Positions 1 through 10,980 of a DNA stretch of 64,000 nucleotides are shown one piece after another. The stretch lies in contig NW_008246076.1 in NCBI RefSeq assembly GCF_000281045.1, positions 376,057 through 440,056 of the forward strand, given 5' to 3'. Both the position numbers and the translations under genes were made by a program. A model generated the notes under the pieces. It saw only the letters and a program-made list of their open reading frames with translations, was not told the DNA's origin and made no database searches. Every line of letters starts with the position of its first letter. Within the stretch, counting starts at the first letter, position 1. The DNA comes from Saprolegnia diclina VS20 (lineage: Eukaryota > Oomycota > Saprolegniomycetes > Saprolegniales > Saprolegniaceae).

Positions 1-119
1 ACAACAGAGTTGCAAGCGCTGGTGGTCATTTCGCATTGCGCCCCGTCCCGAGTCCGTCGCGTCCCACGTCGTCTTCTCGACCATGCTCTTTGGTGGCGAG
101 TCTGCTTCTTTTTGTACGC

Positions 120-1184
120 ATGGCTACCCCAGCGGCCCCAGCGACGTTCGCCGTGATGCACCGACGCGTCACGGAGGCCGGCGTCATGGCTGCGATCCAC
201 GAGTTCCAGCGGCGCAAGGCCGACGGAGACGACAATGATCTCCTCATCGCCGAAGACGTGCTCCTCCGTCGCTGGCTGGACGGTCGTTTGTCCGGCCTCG
301 CCGTCTTCCGAGCGACGTACGAGGGCGACGTCATGACGGTAACGACCCGCGGCGACATTTTCATCACCGAGGTGCCTGGTCAAGTGCACCAGCAGGCCAT
401 TTTCCGTCTGAACTGCGTTTTGGACGCCGCCTTGGTGGGAACGCCGTTAAATTCTACCATAGGCGTGGATTACTACCATGCTGGCACCGTCCGCAGACCC
501 GACCTCGCGATTGAACCGAGACGCGCGATCCGCGGCGACCCCCGGAGCCATTTGCCCCGCTGCATGATCGAGGTCGCCGTCACGCGCCACACGTCGTTCA
601 ACAAGTACGACCTGCACACACGCGCGCTCTTCGCTGAGTTTCCCGTGCTTCGGACGGTACTTGTCCTCGTCGTCTACCCGCTGCGGAACGCGGCAACACT
701 TGACCCCAACATGAACCCCATCTTGGCGCAGATGCCCGCGCTCGCTGTGCTCTACCGTCGTCTTGGCAGCAACATTGCGATCACGGATGCCATGAGCTGC
801 GGCAACTACGCTCTACACGGGAACGTGCGCCTTCCCGGGGGTGTGGTTGTGCGGAACGAGGTCGCTGCGATGGCTGCCGAGCTGCCGCTTTTCAACTTGG
901 GCCAGCCGTGGAACCATGGACCTTTCATTACGCTGCTCGGTGACGATCTGTACCGCGCCTCAGATGGACGTGGCCATATCATGCAAGGCTTGCTCCCCGA
1001 CTACCCCGTGCATTTAGCAACGACGATCGCAGCAGCGATTCGGACTGGATACGAAGAAGCAACCCCCGCCAACGGTCTCGCCGCACAAGCTACTGCTGTC
1101 CAAGCAGCTGCACAAGCTGCCGTGCAAGCTGCTGCCGCACCGAATGTCCGACGCCGCAACCACCGCTACAACCTCCGCCCTTGA
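120..1184 (+). CDS. PD-(D/E)XK (Uma2-like) nuclease-fold protein
   Basis: Single-exon ORF of 354 residues. I chose the ATG at 120; the frame is open upstream to about 36 but has only a TTG there. The middle looks like a restriction-endonuclease fold of the Uma2 type: an aspartate in RRPDLAIEP, then a hydrophobic strand with a glutamate in CMIEVAVTRH, followed by NKYDLHTRALFAEFP and a hydrophobic strand VLVLVVYP. This matches the PD...(E/D)xK order, although the usual lysine position is unclear. The C-terminus is an Ala/Gln-rich stretch (about residues 320-340) ending in a basic RRRNHRYNLRP tail, which could bind DNA. Proteins with this fold are often found in multicopy in oomycetes, but the role here is unknown. 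Family call is tentative; that the ORF is coding is fairly sure. Confidence 0.6.
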   Translation: MATPAAPATFAVMHRRVTEAGVMAAIHEFQRRKADGDDNDLLIAEDVLLRRWLDGRLSGLAVFRATYEGDVMTVTTRGDIFITEVPGQVHQQAIFRLNCVLDAALVGTPLNSTIGVDYYHAGTVRRPDLAIEPRRAIRGDPRSHLPRCMIEVAVTRHTSFNKYDLHTRALFAEFPVLRTVLVLVVYPLRNAATLDPNMNPILAQMPALAVLYRRLGSNIAITDAMSCGNYALHGNVRLPGGVVVRNEVAAMAAELPLFNLGQPWNHGPFITLLGDDLYRASDGRGHIMQGLLPDYPVHLATTIAAAIRTGYEEATPANGLAAQATAVQAAAQAAVQAAAAPNVRRRNHRYNLRP

Positions 1185-2069
1185 AGAAGACTCTCTTCCA
1201 AGCGTCATCGTGACATTTCTTGTTTTCGTTTCTCCTTGCAACTTGGCAAATGACAATTCAAAGCGTTTGTTGTTCGCAGATGTTGATGTATGGAAGCTCC
1301 AATACAATTGTACCAGTTGCACAGCGCATCGGTGCTCGCAAATAACACAAGCGCGCCGTTCCCGTCCTTAAAGCCGCACAGATGTTTGCTCCTACCGCCG
1401 ATATGACGTGGCGGCACGCCACGGTTGACCGTTACACTCGCTGGTGTACTGGTAGCTTGCTGGTGGACCATATCTTTATCCGGATCCGCGGTAACTGGAA
1501 TCAAGGGAGGCGATATTATCGTCTTCGCAGATGTGCGCGAATAAAATTCGCACCATTTTTCATATCCAGTTACCCACTGGTTGCGAGATTGCCAAATGAG
1601 TGTTTTTTGGAGGCCTTCACTCCAATAGATCCGTCGATCCGCGGCTACGTGGTTTAGGAATGTATGTAACGAAGTTCAAGCTCGTTGATTGGCAACAAGC
1701 GACACACTTGCCATTTCTCGGAGGGGTTGTATCCCGGATGACAACCCCTAAAAAATGGCTTTGTTATGTGTGAGGCTTGGGTGAGCTGCGCTCAATTGCG
1801 GAAACTTCTCGCCGCCGACGAGGTGGCCGTCAACCGTGGACATCATGTCTTCGCGCGCATGAAGCACTTGAGCAACTGGCGACGTCGCTTGGTCAGCTCG
1901 TGCGCGACCCATCCTGCTCCTGAACTTCAAGCGGGAGTGAACGCTCGGTTTTTTGGTGGTTTACCTTACAACTCAGATGGGCGAGTGCACTCAAACGTCG
2001 CAAAAGCTTCTTGTCTGAAGCCGACGTCACCGCAACAGAGCATTTCCCTTTTCACGCGCTTCAGCGACA
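1185..2069. other. Intergenic region, no gene seen
   Basis: 885 bp between the Uma2-like gene and the M3 peptidase. Only short overlapping frames without family resemblance occur. It should hold the terminator of the first gene and the promoter of the peptidase. Confidence 0.6.
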
Positions 2070-4133
2070 ATGGCCACGTCCCAGAACAACCCGCTCCTCG
2101 CCGACTGGTCGTCGCAGCCGTTCTCGCTCCCGCCCTTTGGTGCGATCCACGCTGCTCATTTCCAGCCCGCGATCGCCGTCGCCCAGACCGCGCAGCTCGA
2201 GGAGCTCCGCCAGATCGTCGAGAACCCGGACGAGGCCACGTTTGCCAACACGATCGTCGCCTACGACCGGTCCGGCGGCCTTCTCTCCAAGATCCTCGGT
2301 GTCTACTACAACCTGTGCCTCTCCTATGCGCCGCCAGAGCTCCAAGCCGTCCAGCGCGAGCTCGCGGGTCCGCTGGCGGCCTTTGACGCCAAGGTCACGA
2401 CGTACGCGGGCCTTTTCGAGCGTATTGAGACCGTCTACTTGACGCGCGAAGGCTTCAACGCGGAAGATCGCCGCTTGATCGAGCGCATTCACAAGGACTT
2501 TGTGCGTGACGGCGCGCGCTTCGACAAGGCAACCCAGGTCCGCTACAAGGAAGTGCTCCAGGAGTTGGCGCAGCTCACGACCAAGTTCACTCAGAACGTC
2601 CTCGCCGACGAGACAGACTACACGATCGAGCTCTCGGAGGCCGAGATGAACGGCTGCTCCTCTGATATCATTGCGTCCGCCAAGCAAAACGCGGCCGACC
2701 GCAACGCTGCCGACGGCGTCTACATTGTCACGCTCAGTCGCTCGATGGTCGAGCCTTTCCTCACGTACGCCACCAACAGCGTCGCCCGCGAGAAGGTCTT
2801 CCGCGCTTTTACGTCCCGCGGCGAGCCCTCGCCCGAGCGCGACAACAACCAAATCGCAAAGCAGATCCTCAAGCTTCGCATCGAGCAGGCTACGGCCCAC
2901 GGCTACAAGACGTTCGCTGACTACCAGACGAGCGACACGATGGCCAAGACGCCGGACGCCGTCAGCAACCTCCTCAACCGCGTCTGGGCGCCGGCCAAGG
3001 TCGCGGCCAACCGCGAGCGCGAAGCCCTTGAAGAGTACGCGGCCTCGATCGGTGAGAGCAGTGTTATCCAGGCGTGGGACTGGCGCTACTACTCGGAGAA
3101 GGTCCGTCAGCTCCAGTACGACATTGACGAGATGACGGTCAAGCCGTACTTTAGCCTCGACCGCATGACGGACGCAGTGTTTGACGTGGCGTTCCGTCTC
3201 TTTGGCCTGCGTTTCATTCTGCGCGAAGGCATTGAGACGTACCACCCGGACGTCAAGGTCTACGAAGTGCGCCAGACGACGGCCATTGAGAACGAGGACA
3301 AACTCGTAGCGATCTTCTTCCACGACAACTTTGCGCGCAAGTTCAAGGCTGGCGGTGCATGGATGAGCACGTTCCGCAAGCAGAGCCGCAACGTCGACGA
3401 GAAGGGCACGCATGTCATTCCTGTCATCATCAACAACAACAACTTTGTCAAGGGCGACCCAACGCTGCTTTCGTTCGACGACGCCGTTACGCTCTTCCAC
3501 GAGTTTGGCCACGGCTGCCACGGTATGCTCTCGGACGTCACGTACCGCCGCCTCGCTGGCACGTCCGTCCTGCGCGATTTTGTCGAGCTCCCGTCCCAGC
3601 TCATGGAGCACTGGGTCAAGGAGCGCGCTGTCTTGACCAAGCACGCCCGCCACTACATCACCAACGAGCCGATCCCGCAAAGCCTTCTCGACAAGATCAA
3701 GGCGGCCGCCACCTTTGGCCAGGGCTTTGGCACCGTCGAGTCTACGGCGTGTGCGCTTTTGGACCAGACGCTCCACCAGCTCGACTCGGTCGATGACCTC
3801 GACATGCTTGCGTTCGAGGAGGCGGAGCTCGCCAACCTCGAGATGCCGACAGGGATCGCCATGCGCCACCGCATTCCGCACTTTGTGCACCTCTTTGCGG
3901 GCTCGAGCTACGCGGCGCTCTACTACGTGTACCACTGGGCCGAGGTCCTCGACGCCGATGCATTTGACGCGTTCGTGGAGGCGGGCGACATTTTTGACGC
4001 CGCGACAGCCAAGCGGGTGCGAGAACACATCTATTCGACGGGCAACTCGGTGCCCCCAATGGACGCGTACCGTGCGTTCCGCGGCCGCGATCCCGTGATC
4101 GAGCCAATGCTCAAGAAGAAGGGACTCTTGTAA
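2070..4133 (+). CDS. M3 family oligopeptidase (oligopeptidase A / thimet type)
   Basis: Intronless gene of 687 residues, close to the roughly 680 of bacterial oligopeptidase A. It is a zinc metallopeptidase that cleaves short peptides, probably in the cytosol or an organelle lumen. The catalytic motif HEFGH is at residues 477-481 (two His zinc ligands and the catalytic Glu), followed by GCHGMLSDV. The third ligand is the Glu in DFVELPSQ (residue 506). The N-terminal helical region and the C-terminal YLYVYHWAE-like block (here YYVYHWAEVLDADAF) are as expected for M3A. The start ATG at 2070 is the first in frame and gives MATSQNNPLL; I see no clear targeting peptide. No key residue is missing. 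The family is certain; the sub-class (PrlC/Dcp-like rather than neurolysin) rests on overall resemblance. Confidence 0.93.
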   Translation: MATSQNNPLLADWSSQPFSLPPFGAIHAAHFQPAIAVAQTAQLEELRQIVENPDEATFANTIVAYDRSGGLLSKILGVYYNLCLSYAPPELQAVQRELAGPLAAFDAKVTTYAGLFERIETVYLTREGFNAEDRRLIERIHKDFVRDGARFDKATQVRYKEVLQELAQLTTKFTQNVLADETDYTIELSEAEMNGCSSDIIASAKQNAADRNAADGVYIVTLSRSMVEPFLTYATNSVAREKVFRAFTSRGEPSPERDNNQIAKQILKLRIEQATAHGYKTFADYQTSDTMAKTPDAVSNLLNRVWAPAKVAANREREALEEYAASIGESSVIQAWDWRYYSEKVRQLQYDIDEMTVKPYFSLDRMTDAVFDVAFRLFGLRFILREGIETYHPDVKVYEVRQTTAIENEDKLVAIFFHDNFARKFKAGGAWMSTFRKQSRNVDEKGTHVIPVIINNNNFVKGDPTLLSFDDAVTLFHEFGHGCHGMLSDVTYRRLAGTSVLRDFVELPSQLMEHWVKERAVLTKHARHYITNEPIPQSLLDKIKAAATFGQGFGTVESTACALLDQTLHQLDSVDDLDMLAFEEAELANLEMPTGIAMRHRIPHFVHLFAGSSYAALYYVYHWAEVLDADAFDAFVEAGDIFDAATAKRVREHIYSTGNSVPPMDAYRAFRGRDPVIEPMLKKKGLL

Positions 4134-4368
4134 GACGTGCGGCGCCACTGACAACATAAGCCGAGAATCCAAGTCGTACATATTGTGATGTGTTTCTCTA
4201 CTAACTTAGTTATTGCAGTAGTATAGCACACTTGTTAGCGCTGGTGGCCTGTAGTTGTGCGATCTGTGCCTGACGCTCGAGAAAGTGCACTTTGCCGTGA
4301 CGAAATCCGGAATAAATATGCATATGTTGTCTTGAAGTTTGTAAGCGGTATGCAGGGTCGCCAGTTGG

Positions 4369-6375
4369 ATGCTGCGGCCGCGGGCATTCGTCCGGTTCCG
4401 TTCCACCATGTCGACGACGCGGTCGTCCTCTGCGCCATTGCGCGTGATCTCGCTTCTGCCGTCGGCCACCGAGCAGCTCGCCAGCATCCTTGCCGCGGCG
4501 ACGGCACTGGGCACGCCGTCGGCGTCGCTGCCAACGCTGGTCGGGCGGTCGCACGAGTGCGACTACCCCGAGTCGTTTGCGTCCGTACCCGTGTTGACCA
4601 AGCCGCGCACGACGTTCACCACGTGCGAAGACGTGCACAACGAGGTCCTTTCATTGCTGCAGACCGACAACTCGCTCTACGAGATCGACACGACGACCTT
4701 GCTCTCGCTGCGCGCCGACCTCATCCTCGTACGTCCACGCTGCCTTTGCCGTCACATTCAACGAGTTGACGTGTTATCCAGGTGCAAGATGTGTGCAAGG
4801 TGTGCTCGATCGACAAGCCGAGTGTTGCGTGCGCCGTGAGCAACGGCGACCACCCGACGCAGATCCTTTTGGTCAACAGCCGGACGCTACCCAATGCGCT
4901 CGACGACTCGGTGCGGCTTCTCGGCGACGCACTCCAGCTCCAAGAGGCTGCAAATGACGTCGTGGCCGCCAACCACGCCCGACAAGCCGCGCTCGCGGCC
5001 GCTGCCACCCATCGCGCGACTCCACCGATCGTCTACATTGTCGAGTGGCTCTCGCCGCTCTTTGTCGTCAAAGGCTGGGCCGCCGAGATGGTCGAGCTCG
5101 CAGGGGGTGCAGTCCCGACCCAAAGCGGCAAGATCCTCGATCCGTCGTCGCTCGAACCTGCAGATATCATTGTTGTCGCGCTCTGCGGCCTCGACCGCGA
5201 CGTGGCCAAGCGCGAGCTCGGTTCCAAGCCGCTGCCTGCGTGGTGGACATCGTCGCCGGCCGTGGCTGCCAACAACGTCTTTGTCGTCGACGGCAACCAA
5301 ATGTTTAACCGCCCAACCAACCGGCTGTTGGACGCGCTCGAGTGGCTCGTGCATTTGATACATGCGCCAGCGAGCATCGAAGCGGTGGCCGCGATCTCGG
5401 CGTTTCCATTCGAACGCTATGCGTCGCCGTCACCACCGATGGTCTTGTCGGTCCAAGACAAGATTGATGTCGCCCACCAAGCCGCGTGCGACGCGCACGA
5501 AGCACGCTACGAGGACCCGGCGACGGGGTATGGCGTCTTTACAGCGTGGTACCTCGGGGAGCGCCAAGCGTGCTGCGGCAACCGGTGCCGCCACTGCCCG
5601 TACGGCCACGTCAACGTCCCGATCGAGAACCTCGGCGACGCGAGCAACAAACTCGCATCGTCCGTCTTTTTAAAAGCACCGAAACCGATGGGCGGCAGCC
5701 GACTCGGCTACAAGAAACCATCGCGAGGTGTGGCCACCGAGACCATTGTGGTGTTCTGGAGCGGCGGCAAAGATTCTCTTCTCGCGCTCGTCGACACGAT
5801 CGCGACGCGCGAGCCGCATCAAGACGTTGTGCTGCTCTCGACGTACAACCCGGACGACAACATTTTGCCGATTCAAAACATTGCGCCCCGGACGATCGTC
5901 GAGCAAGCGAAAGCGCTCAACCTCCCGCTATTCCTTGTGGCGGTACGATGCTTGAGAGACGCGCAGAGGACTGAGGATGCTGTAGACGCCGACGGGCAGC
6001 AACTACACCAAATGCGTCAAAGATGCGCTTCGCGAACTCACGACCAAGCACGTAGCGTCGCCGGGTCGCATTGGCTGCCTTGTGTTTGGCGACTTGCACT
6101 TGGCGGACGTCAAGGCGTGGCGCGACGCGACCTTTGCCGAGTATACGCTACGCAGCCCGCTCTGGGCGCGCGACATGGCGACCGACCTGATCCCAGCGTT
6201 GGACGACGCGTGCGCCACGCTGCGCGCGACCGTGCGCTACTCGGCCGTCGACAACGATCGCGTCCACGGTCTCCTCTCCATGGGCGACGAATACGTCCCG
6301 TCCAAAGTGCCGGCGCACATAGATCTCATGGGCGAGAATGGCGAGTTCCACACCGTCGTGGTCTTTGCGCCGTAG
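4369..6375 (+). CDS. DPH6: BtuF-like / DUF5522 / diphthine-ammonia ligase fusion (Dph6)
   Basis: Exons 4369-4728, 4782-5942 and 5986-6375 (introns of 53 and 43 nt, both phase 0) give 636 residues; ATG 4408 is an alternative start. Three parts follow one another. Residues about 20-250 resemble the periplasmic cobalamin-binding BtuF fold (LLPSATEQLASIL, GRSHECDYPESF, ADLILVQDVCKVC). A cysteine cluster at about 384-397, CCGNRCRHCPYG, is typical of DUF5522. The last third is an adenine-nucleotide alpha hydrolase: the P-loop SGGKDS at 447-452 and the terminal GENGEFHT motif identify diphthine-ammonia ligase, which makes the final amide of diphthamide on eEF2. The exon 3 join restores LFLVA to TPTGSNYTKCV. 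Function is firm for the C-terminal part. The cobalamin-like part may bind a metal complex or be structural. Confidence 0.88.
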
Positions 6376-7530
6376 CTCGCATACCTTTGCAATAAGATGC
6401 AATAAGATGCAATACAATATGGCGTGGTAACACTGAGGCACGGGGTGGATTACTGTTTCATGGGCTGTAGACAAGAGCACCCACGACCAACAACGGCAGA
6501 TGCTTCGTTGGCCAGCAGACGAGGCGATATGGGTGGTGGTTTGCAGTTGAATGCGTCGGGTCGGTGGCGCTAGGTGTTTGGATGAGTGACCGAGCTGTCG
6601 AGGCGCCAACGAGTCGCATCGAGAGGGCCTGTGGTGATGGCCATGCGAGGTGGCGGTACTATAGCACAGACAAGGTGGAGGGAGTCAGGAGGTCGTTGAG
6701 CGCACCCAGAACGAGTGGTGCCTGGTTTGGCGTCCATCCGACTGCCTTTCTAGAGAGAGCAAAGGACAAGATTCTCGAACGTTGCGAGGACGGTGACGTC
6801 GTCGGCGCGGATGTCGCTTCGTGCTCATGCTCACTGGCAAGATGGCGCGAGATCGGAATGAAGGCCGCGTGCATCCAGAAGAAACGAAACCGATGCCCGA
6901 GAGCTATGCCCGAGAAGTAGCTCCACAAAGTCGTCTGATAACGCGAGGGCGCGTGAGACGAAACCGAAACGCCGATACTATCTCTGCGCCCAGATCGGCG
7001 CCAAAAGTGTCGTGCCCCATTCAGCGTGTATGTGGGCACGACTGCGACATCCATTCTACGTCTCGTAGACCACGATGCATCGGCTGCGCGACAGACGCCG
7101 CCATGATCATCCACGCCTACGCCAGCGCGCGATATTGTAATCAAGCTCGCTCGCTTCCTCGACATCTCATCCGGTAGCTACTCGTTCCTACAAACGAACG
7201 CGAGTCATTGGCCGCTGCGGATTGCGCCACGGCTACTCGAGTCCTACCCTACCCTACACGGTGATAGCTTGAGCAAATACGCGTTGATAGCCTCTCTCCT
7301 GCACCCGAAGCAAAGACGCGAGCATGGGTGGCGTCAACATGATGCGAGGAGTTCCATGCGCCATATTCGCTCAAACAGTCGCAGTATGTTGATGCAACAC
7401 CGGACCCGACCAGACGCAAGGCCCCGAAAAAAATACACGGTGCACCACCAGCTGGTTTCGCGAAATTGCCCTTTCTGTTTCAAATTGCCCTTTGTCGCGG
7501 GGTCACTTTGCATTTCGACGACACTTCCGA
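6376..7530. other. Intergenic region, no gene seen
   Basis: About 1.15 kb. It begins with a short tandem of the unit aataagatgc just after the Dph6 stop. Frames on both strands (for example 6564-6920) lack ATG-anchored family-like sequence and contain many cysteine and arginine residues typical of chance frames. Confidence 0.6.
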
Positions 7531-8869
7531 ATGGAGTGCCATGTCGAGGGCAGCGAGGCGCTGCGTATCCAAGCCGAGATGCAGGCAACGGCGTTGGACT
7601 ACATGGCGCGGCAGTGCCCGCCCATCTCACGCGACACGCAAGCCATCGACGACGGGTTCAAGCTCGCCACCACCAAGGTCGGCCGCGTCTACACGCGGCG
7701 CGCCGACAACTCGTCTTTCAACGAGCTCCTCGTGCTCAACACGCTACCCATGAGCTTGGACGAGGTCGGCGAGCTCCAGCACTCGTCGACCAACGACGCC
7801 TTCCGCGTCGAAATGGCCTTGTACTATGGCGACGACTTTTTGGACGCGGCCATCTTGCACTCGTCCGTGACCGCTTCGACCCGCGACCCGTTCCAGTGGT
7901 TTGGCGTCAAGTACAAGAAACTCAACATCCCGGGCAGTGGTTTTACCGACTGCCGCGACATTGTTTACTTTGAGGTACAACAACATTGTCATCTACCGCA
8001 ACGTGTCCCATGTGCATCGATAGTATATGGCAACCGCGATCGACGCGGCCGGCCACCGGACGTTGCTCATCGTGCGCGACTCGAGCTACCTCGAGGGGTA
8101 CCCCGTGCAACCCCACGTCGTGCGCATGTACATCAAGGCGATCTTTGTCTACACGGAAATGCCGTCGGGCGAGGTCGCGTCCATGCACCTTGCGTTTATG
8201 AACCCCGGCGGCGTCGTCCCCGCCTTCCTCTTCAACAAGCTCTTGATCAAGTACGGCGGCCTTTGCAGCAAGTTTCCTCGCTTCCTCCAGCAAAAGCGGC
8301 TCTTGCTGCGCGTGGCGGCCGACGGACCGGCCAAGCGGCACCAAGACCACGGCCGTTGTGTGGCCTGCAACACGAAGATCTCGGGCTTGAAGGCCCGGTA
8401 CAACTGCCGCGCGTGCGGAGACGTCATGTGCGCGCACTGCATCGTGCAAGTGCCACGACCGCTCGTGACCAAGCTCGCGCCTTTTGTGTCGAAAGACGAC
8501 TATTGCAAGCGGTGCTTTGTCGGCAGCAGTCGGCAGCCGAGCTATGTCGTTGTGCAGTCGCCGAGCCAGAAGGCGGCGCATTTGGCGCAGCAGCTTGCGC
8601 ACTCGGAGCGGCCGCGCCGGTCCAAAGCGCACGCGTTGGCGAGCGACAGCAGCACTCGCGTGGCATCCGGACTGCACCATACGTCGCCGGGGTTGAGTCG
8701 ACGGGAAGCAGTAACTACCTCGACCAACGGCGAGACGACAGTGACCACAGTCACCAAGACGCTCGACGACCCGTTCTTTGAGCGCATGCAGTCGTCGATC
8801 GAGACGCAAAAGCAAATCGTCCTCGACATGCGCGAGCGCCTCGCGCGTCAACAGCAACACCAACCCTAA
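7531..8869 (+). CDS. START-like plus FYVE-related zinc-finger protein
   Basis: Exons 7531-7974 and 8024-8869 (intron 49 nt, phase 0) give 429 residues. The first 230 residues resemble the START-like lipid-binding region common in oomycete FYVE proteins (for example DPFQWFGVKYKKLN and MHLAFMNPGG). A FYVE-related finger starts at Cys260: CVACNTKISGLKARYNCRACG, later CAHCI and YCKRC. The classical R(K/R)HHCR core is altered to ARYNCRACG, so phosphoinositide binding is uncertain. The C-terminal 120 residues are Ser/Thr-rich and end in a short coiled-coil helix (about 395-425). Oomycetes carry large families of this architecture. The start ATG gives MECHVEGSEA. Membrane association via lipid is inference. 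Confidence 0.82.
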
Positions 8870-9749
8870 TCGTGATTCTTTATAACTTAAATCGGAGCTA
8901 TTTGTTTTGTATACCAGGATACGTTCCATCGTGCAGCCATCATCAACCGCGCACGAACGATCACGAGACGCGAAATCGCAAACGCACGCCAAGATGGTGT
9001 GGATACAAGTGCTACTTTGGATACTACTGTTTGCAGTAGAGAGACGAGCTGCCCCGTCCACGTACGTGGGCTTTTTTCAAGGCAGCCGAAACGTGGGACG
9101 ACGGAAGAGGCGCACCAGCCTCGGTCAAGAGTCCGAGCAGCCTGCTCTTCTCCGGCTCCTCGCGGGTGGCTGCGTCAGCACCTTGTCCGGCAAATCGCGC
9201 TCCTGCCTCCGCCTGCCAAGGTCAAGCGACGACTACCTTTGAATATATACCTGCGTGCCGACGCGGGTTGCTCACCGTCCTCGGTACATGTATCATGGAG
9301 CTCGTACTGGGTACATGCGAAGACGTGCGAGCAAGCGACGTCAGAAACCAAGGTGTGGGTTGGATAATGATGTTGGCTGATTCCGGCGGACAGCTGCACG
9401 AACCTTCGAATCGAATGTTGTCAATCGCTATCTCAGCTATCTCAACCCTTGTCGAAAATTCATGATTCGAATTACTCAGTACCTTGTTGTCGCTCACAAA
9501 ATACTGCCACTTTTGCCAAAGCCTTCCTGACGGACTCTCGAGGAAACGAGCATTCCGTGATCAAGTGGCGTCAACAACTCGTTGTCAATCGACAAGACAG
9601 TCCGCACGGCAGCACCCACCGCTCCCACAACCCTAGGTCCCATGCTGTTCGCTAAGAACGACAACTAACTAGTACACTCAAGCGAAAACATTCAACTAAA
9701 TTCATACCTACCTACATTGAGAGACAACAGGACGACGAAACACAACACA
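8870..9749. other. Intergenic region with one possible small ORF
   Basis: 880 bp between convergent genes. Apart from the candidate small ORF at 8994-9242 I see nothing that supports a gene. Confidence 0.55.
8994..9242 (+). CDS. Candidate small secreted ORF (82 aa)
   Basis: An ATG-initiated 82-residue frame whose N-terminus is a hydrophobic run (VWIQVLLWILLFAV) followed by ERRAAPS, which looks like a signal peptide and cleavage region. The remainder is Arg/Leu/Ser-rich with GRRKRRTSLG. There is no family resemblance and no RxLR or CRN motif. It lies in otherwise empty DNA downstream of the FYVE-like gene. It may be a chance frame. Confidence 0.25.
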   Translation: MVWIQVLLWILLFAVERRAAPSTYVGFFQGSRNVGRRKRRTSLGQESEQPALLRLLAGGCVSTLSGKSRSCLRLPRSSDDYL

Positions 9750-10980
9750 CTACACCGAGCTTGACGACCGACGGCGGTGCTCCCGCAGAAACGCCCGGAA
9801 TTCATCCAAGTCGGCTTCATGGCTGCGGTGCACGTACTCGCGCACGCAGTGGCGGTACACGTCGTCGCGCAAGACCGGGTCCGAGATGCCAATGAGCTCG
9901 TTCCGGAACGTCGATGATGTCTCGATGGGCAAGAAGCCGCTGCTATTGCGCATGCCCGTGGCGACCGTCCCAAGCTTGATGACGGTTTGCGTTGGACTCA
10001 CGCGCTCGGCGACGACCCTAGTGCGGATATCAGAAAACACGCAACTTGAACCTGTGTACCATTGGAGCCAGTCGCGTCGAACGTCTTGGTTGGGGTATTT
10101 CTCATCTTCCGAGACCGTCTGGACGACCATGGTCACGCGGTTCTCTTCGACAAACTCGCGCATGAGCGTGTTCTCATAGTAATGGGCTTGGCCGCTGCAG
10201 TACGGGACCTGGTAGCGCCGATAGACCATATCGTGGTCGGTCTCGTCCAGTGTCTAAACACACGCCATTTTGACTTGGTGTTTGCGTCAGAAAACGTACC
10301 AGGTCGTAGCCGGGCATGTGCAGCACGGACGACAGCAGGTACGCGCGCATCTCGTGCAGGGTGACGTCCTCGACGCGCTGGTGGTAGCTCGTCAAGAGGT
10401 ACGTGTCGTCGATAGGCGCAATGTCGACCGAGAAGTACGGCTCGAGCGAGACCGGCAGCTTGCTCTCGTCAAGGAAGCGGGGCATGTTGAAATAGAGCTG
10501 CCGCGTGATCCAGTCGAAACCCAAGTGGCGGGACGCATCGCGCATGGGCAGCGACGTCTGGCGACACGCAATCGCGAGCGACGGTGGCGCGCGCTACACA
10601 TGCCTGAGGCCATGTATCACGAAGAAGAGTCGTACGCTAATGGCCGTCATGTCGTAGACCCATTTCGAGAGGTGGGCCGCGAGCCGCTCGTAGTGGCGGA
10701 TGTTCTGCTTGAGGCTCACGTTGGCGTCAATGGCGAGCATCGACTCGCGGCTAAGTGCGATCGCCACGTCCTTCCATGGCAAAAGGCCCTTCCGAAGGTA
10801 CTGGAGCTTCTCGGACTGGCCCTCGAGGTCGGTCACGAGCGCTTGGAGCCGGCTGAGCTCGGCGCGCTTCTTCATCTGCTGGCGCCGGTCGTACATGCGC
10901 TTCTTGGCCTTCTTGTGCAGGAGCGCTGCATCCTCCGCGTCCATGGTGCTGCTGGAGGGCGTCCCGACCTCGTTGGCCAT
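9750..10980 (-). CDS. M96 mating-specific-like protein with bZIP-like coil
   Basis: Exons 10980-10636, 10593-10300 and 10253-9750 (introns 42 and 46 nt, phase 0) give 380 residues. A basic helix near residues 20-55 (KKAKKRMYDRRQQMKKRAEL, followed by a leucine-rich coil) looks like a bZIP-type region. It is followed by W-K-x-V-A and a second helix (NVSLKQNIRHYERLAAHLSKW), a layout I associate with the M96 mating-specific/START-like family of oomycetes. The rest is a mixed alpha/beta region (FDWITRQLYFNMPRFLD, YHQRVEDVTLHEMRAY, YYENTLMREFVEENR). A 34-nt GT...AG stretch in exon 3 was not treated as an intron because its removal breaks the frame. Whether it binds DNA is unknown. Confidence 0.72.

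Noticed and set aside
2061-4181. 706-codon open frame on the minus strand
   Set aside because: It is the antisense of the M3 oligopeptidase, open because of GC-rich codon bias; Arg/Val/Leu-rich with no domain.
10021-10060. Possible 34-nt intron in the M96-like gene
   Set aside because: Shorter than all other introns seen and its removal breaks the frame.
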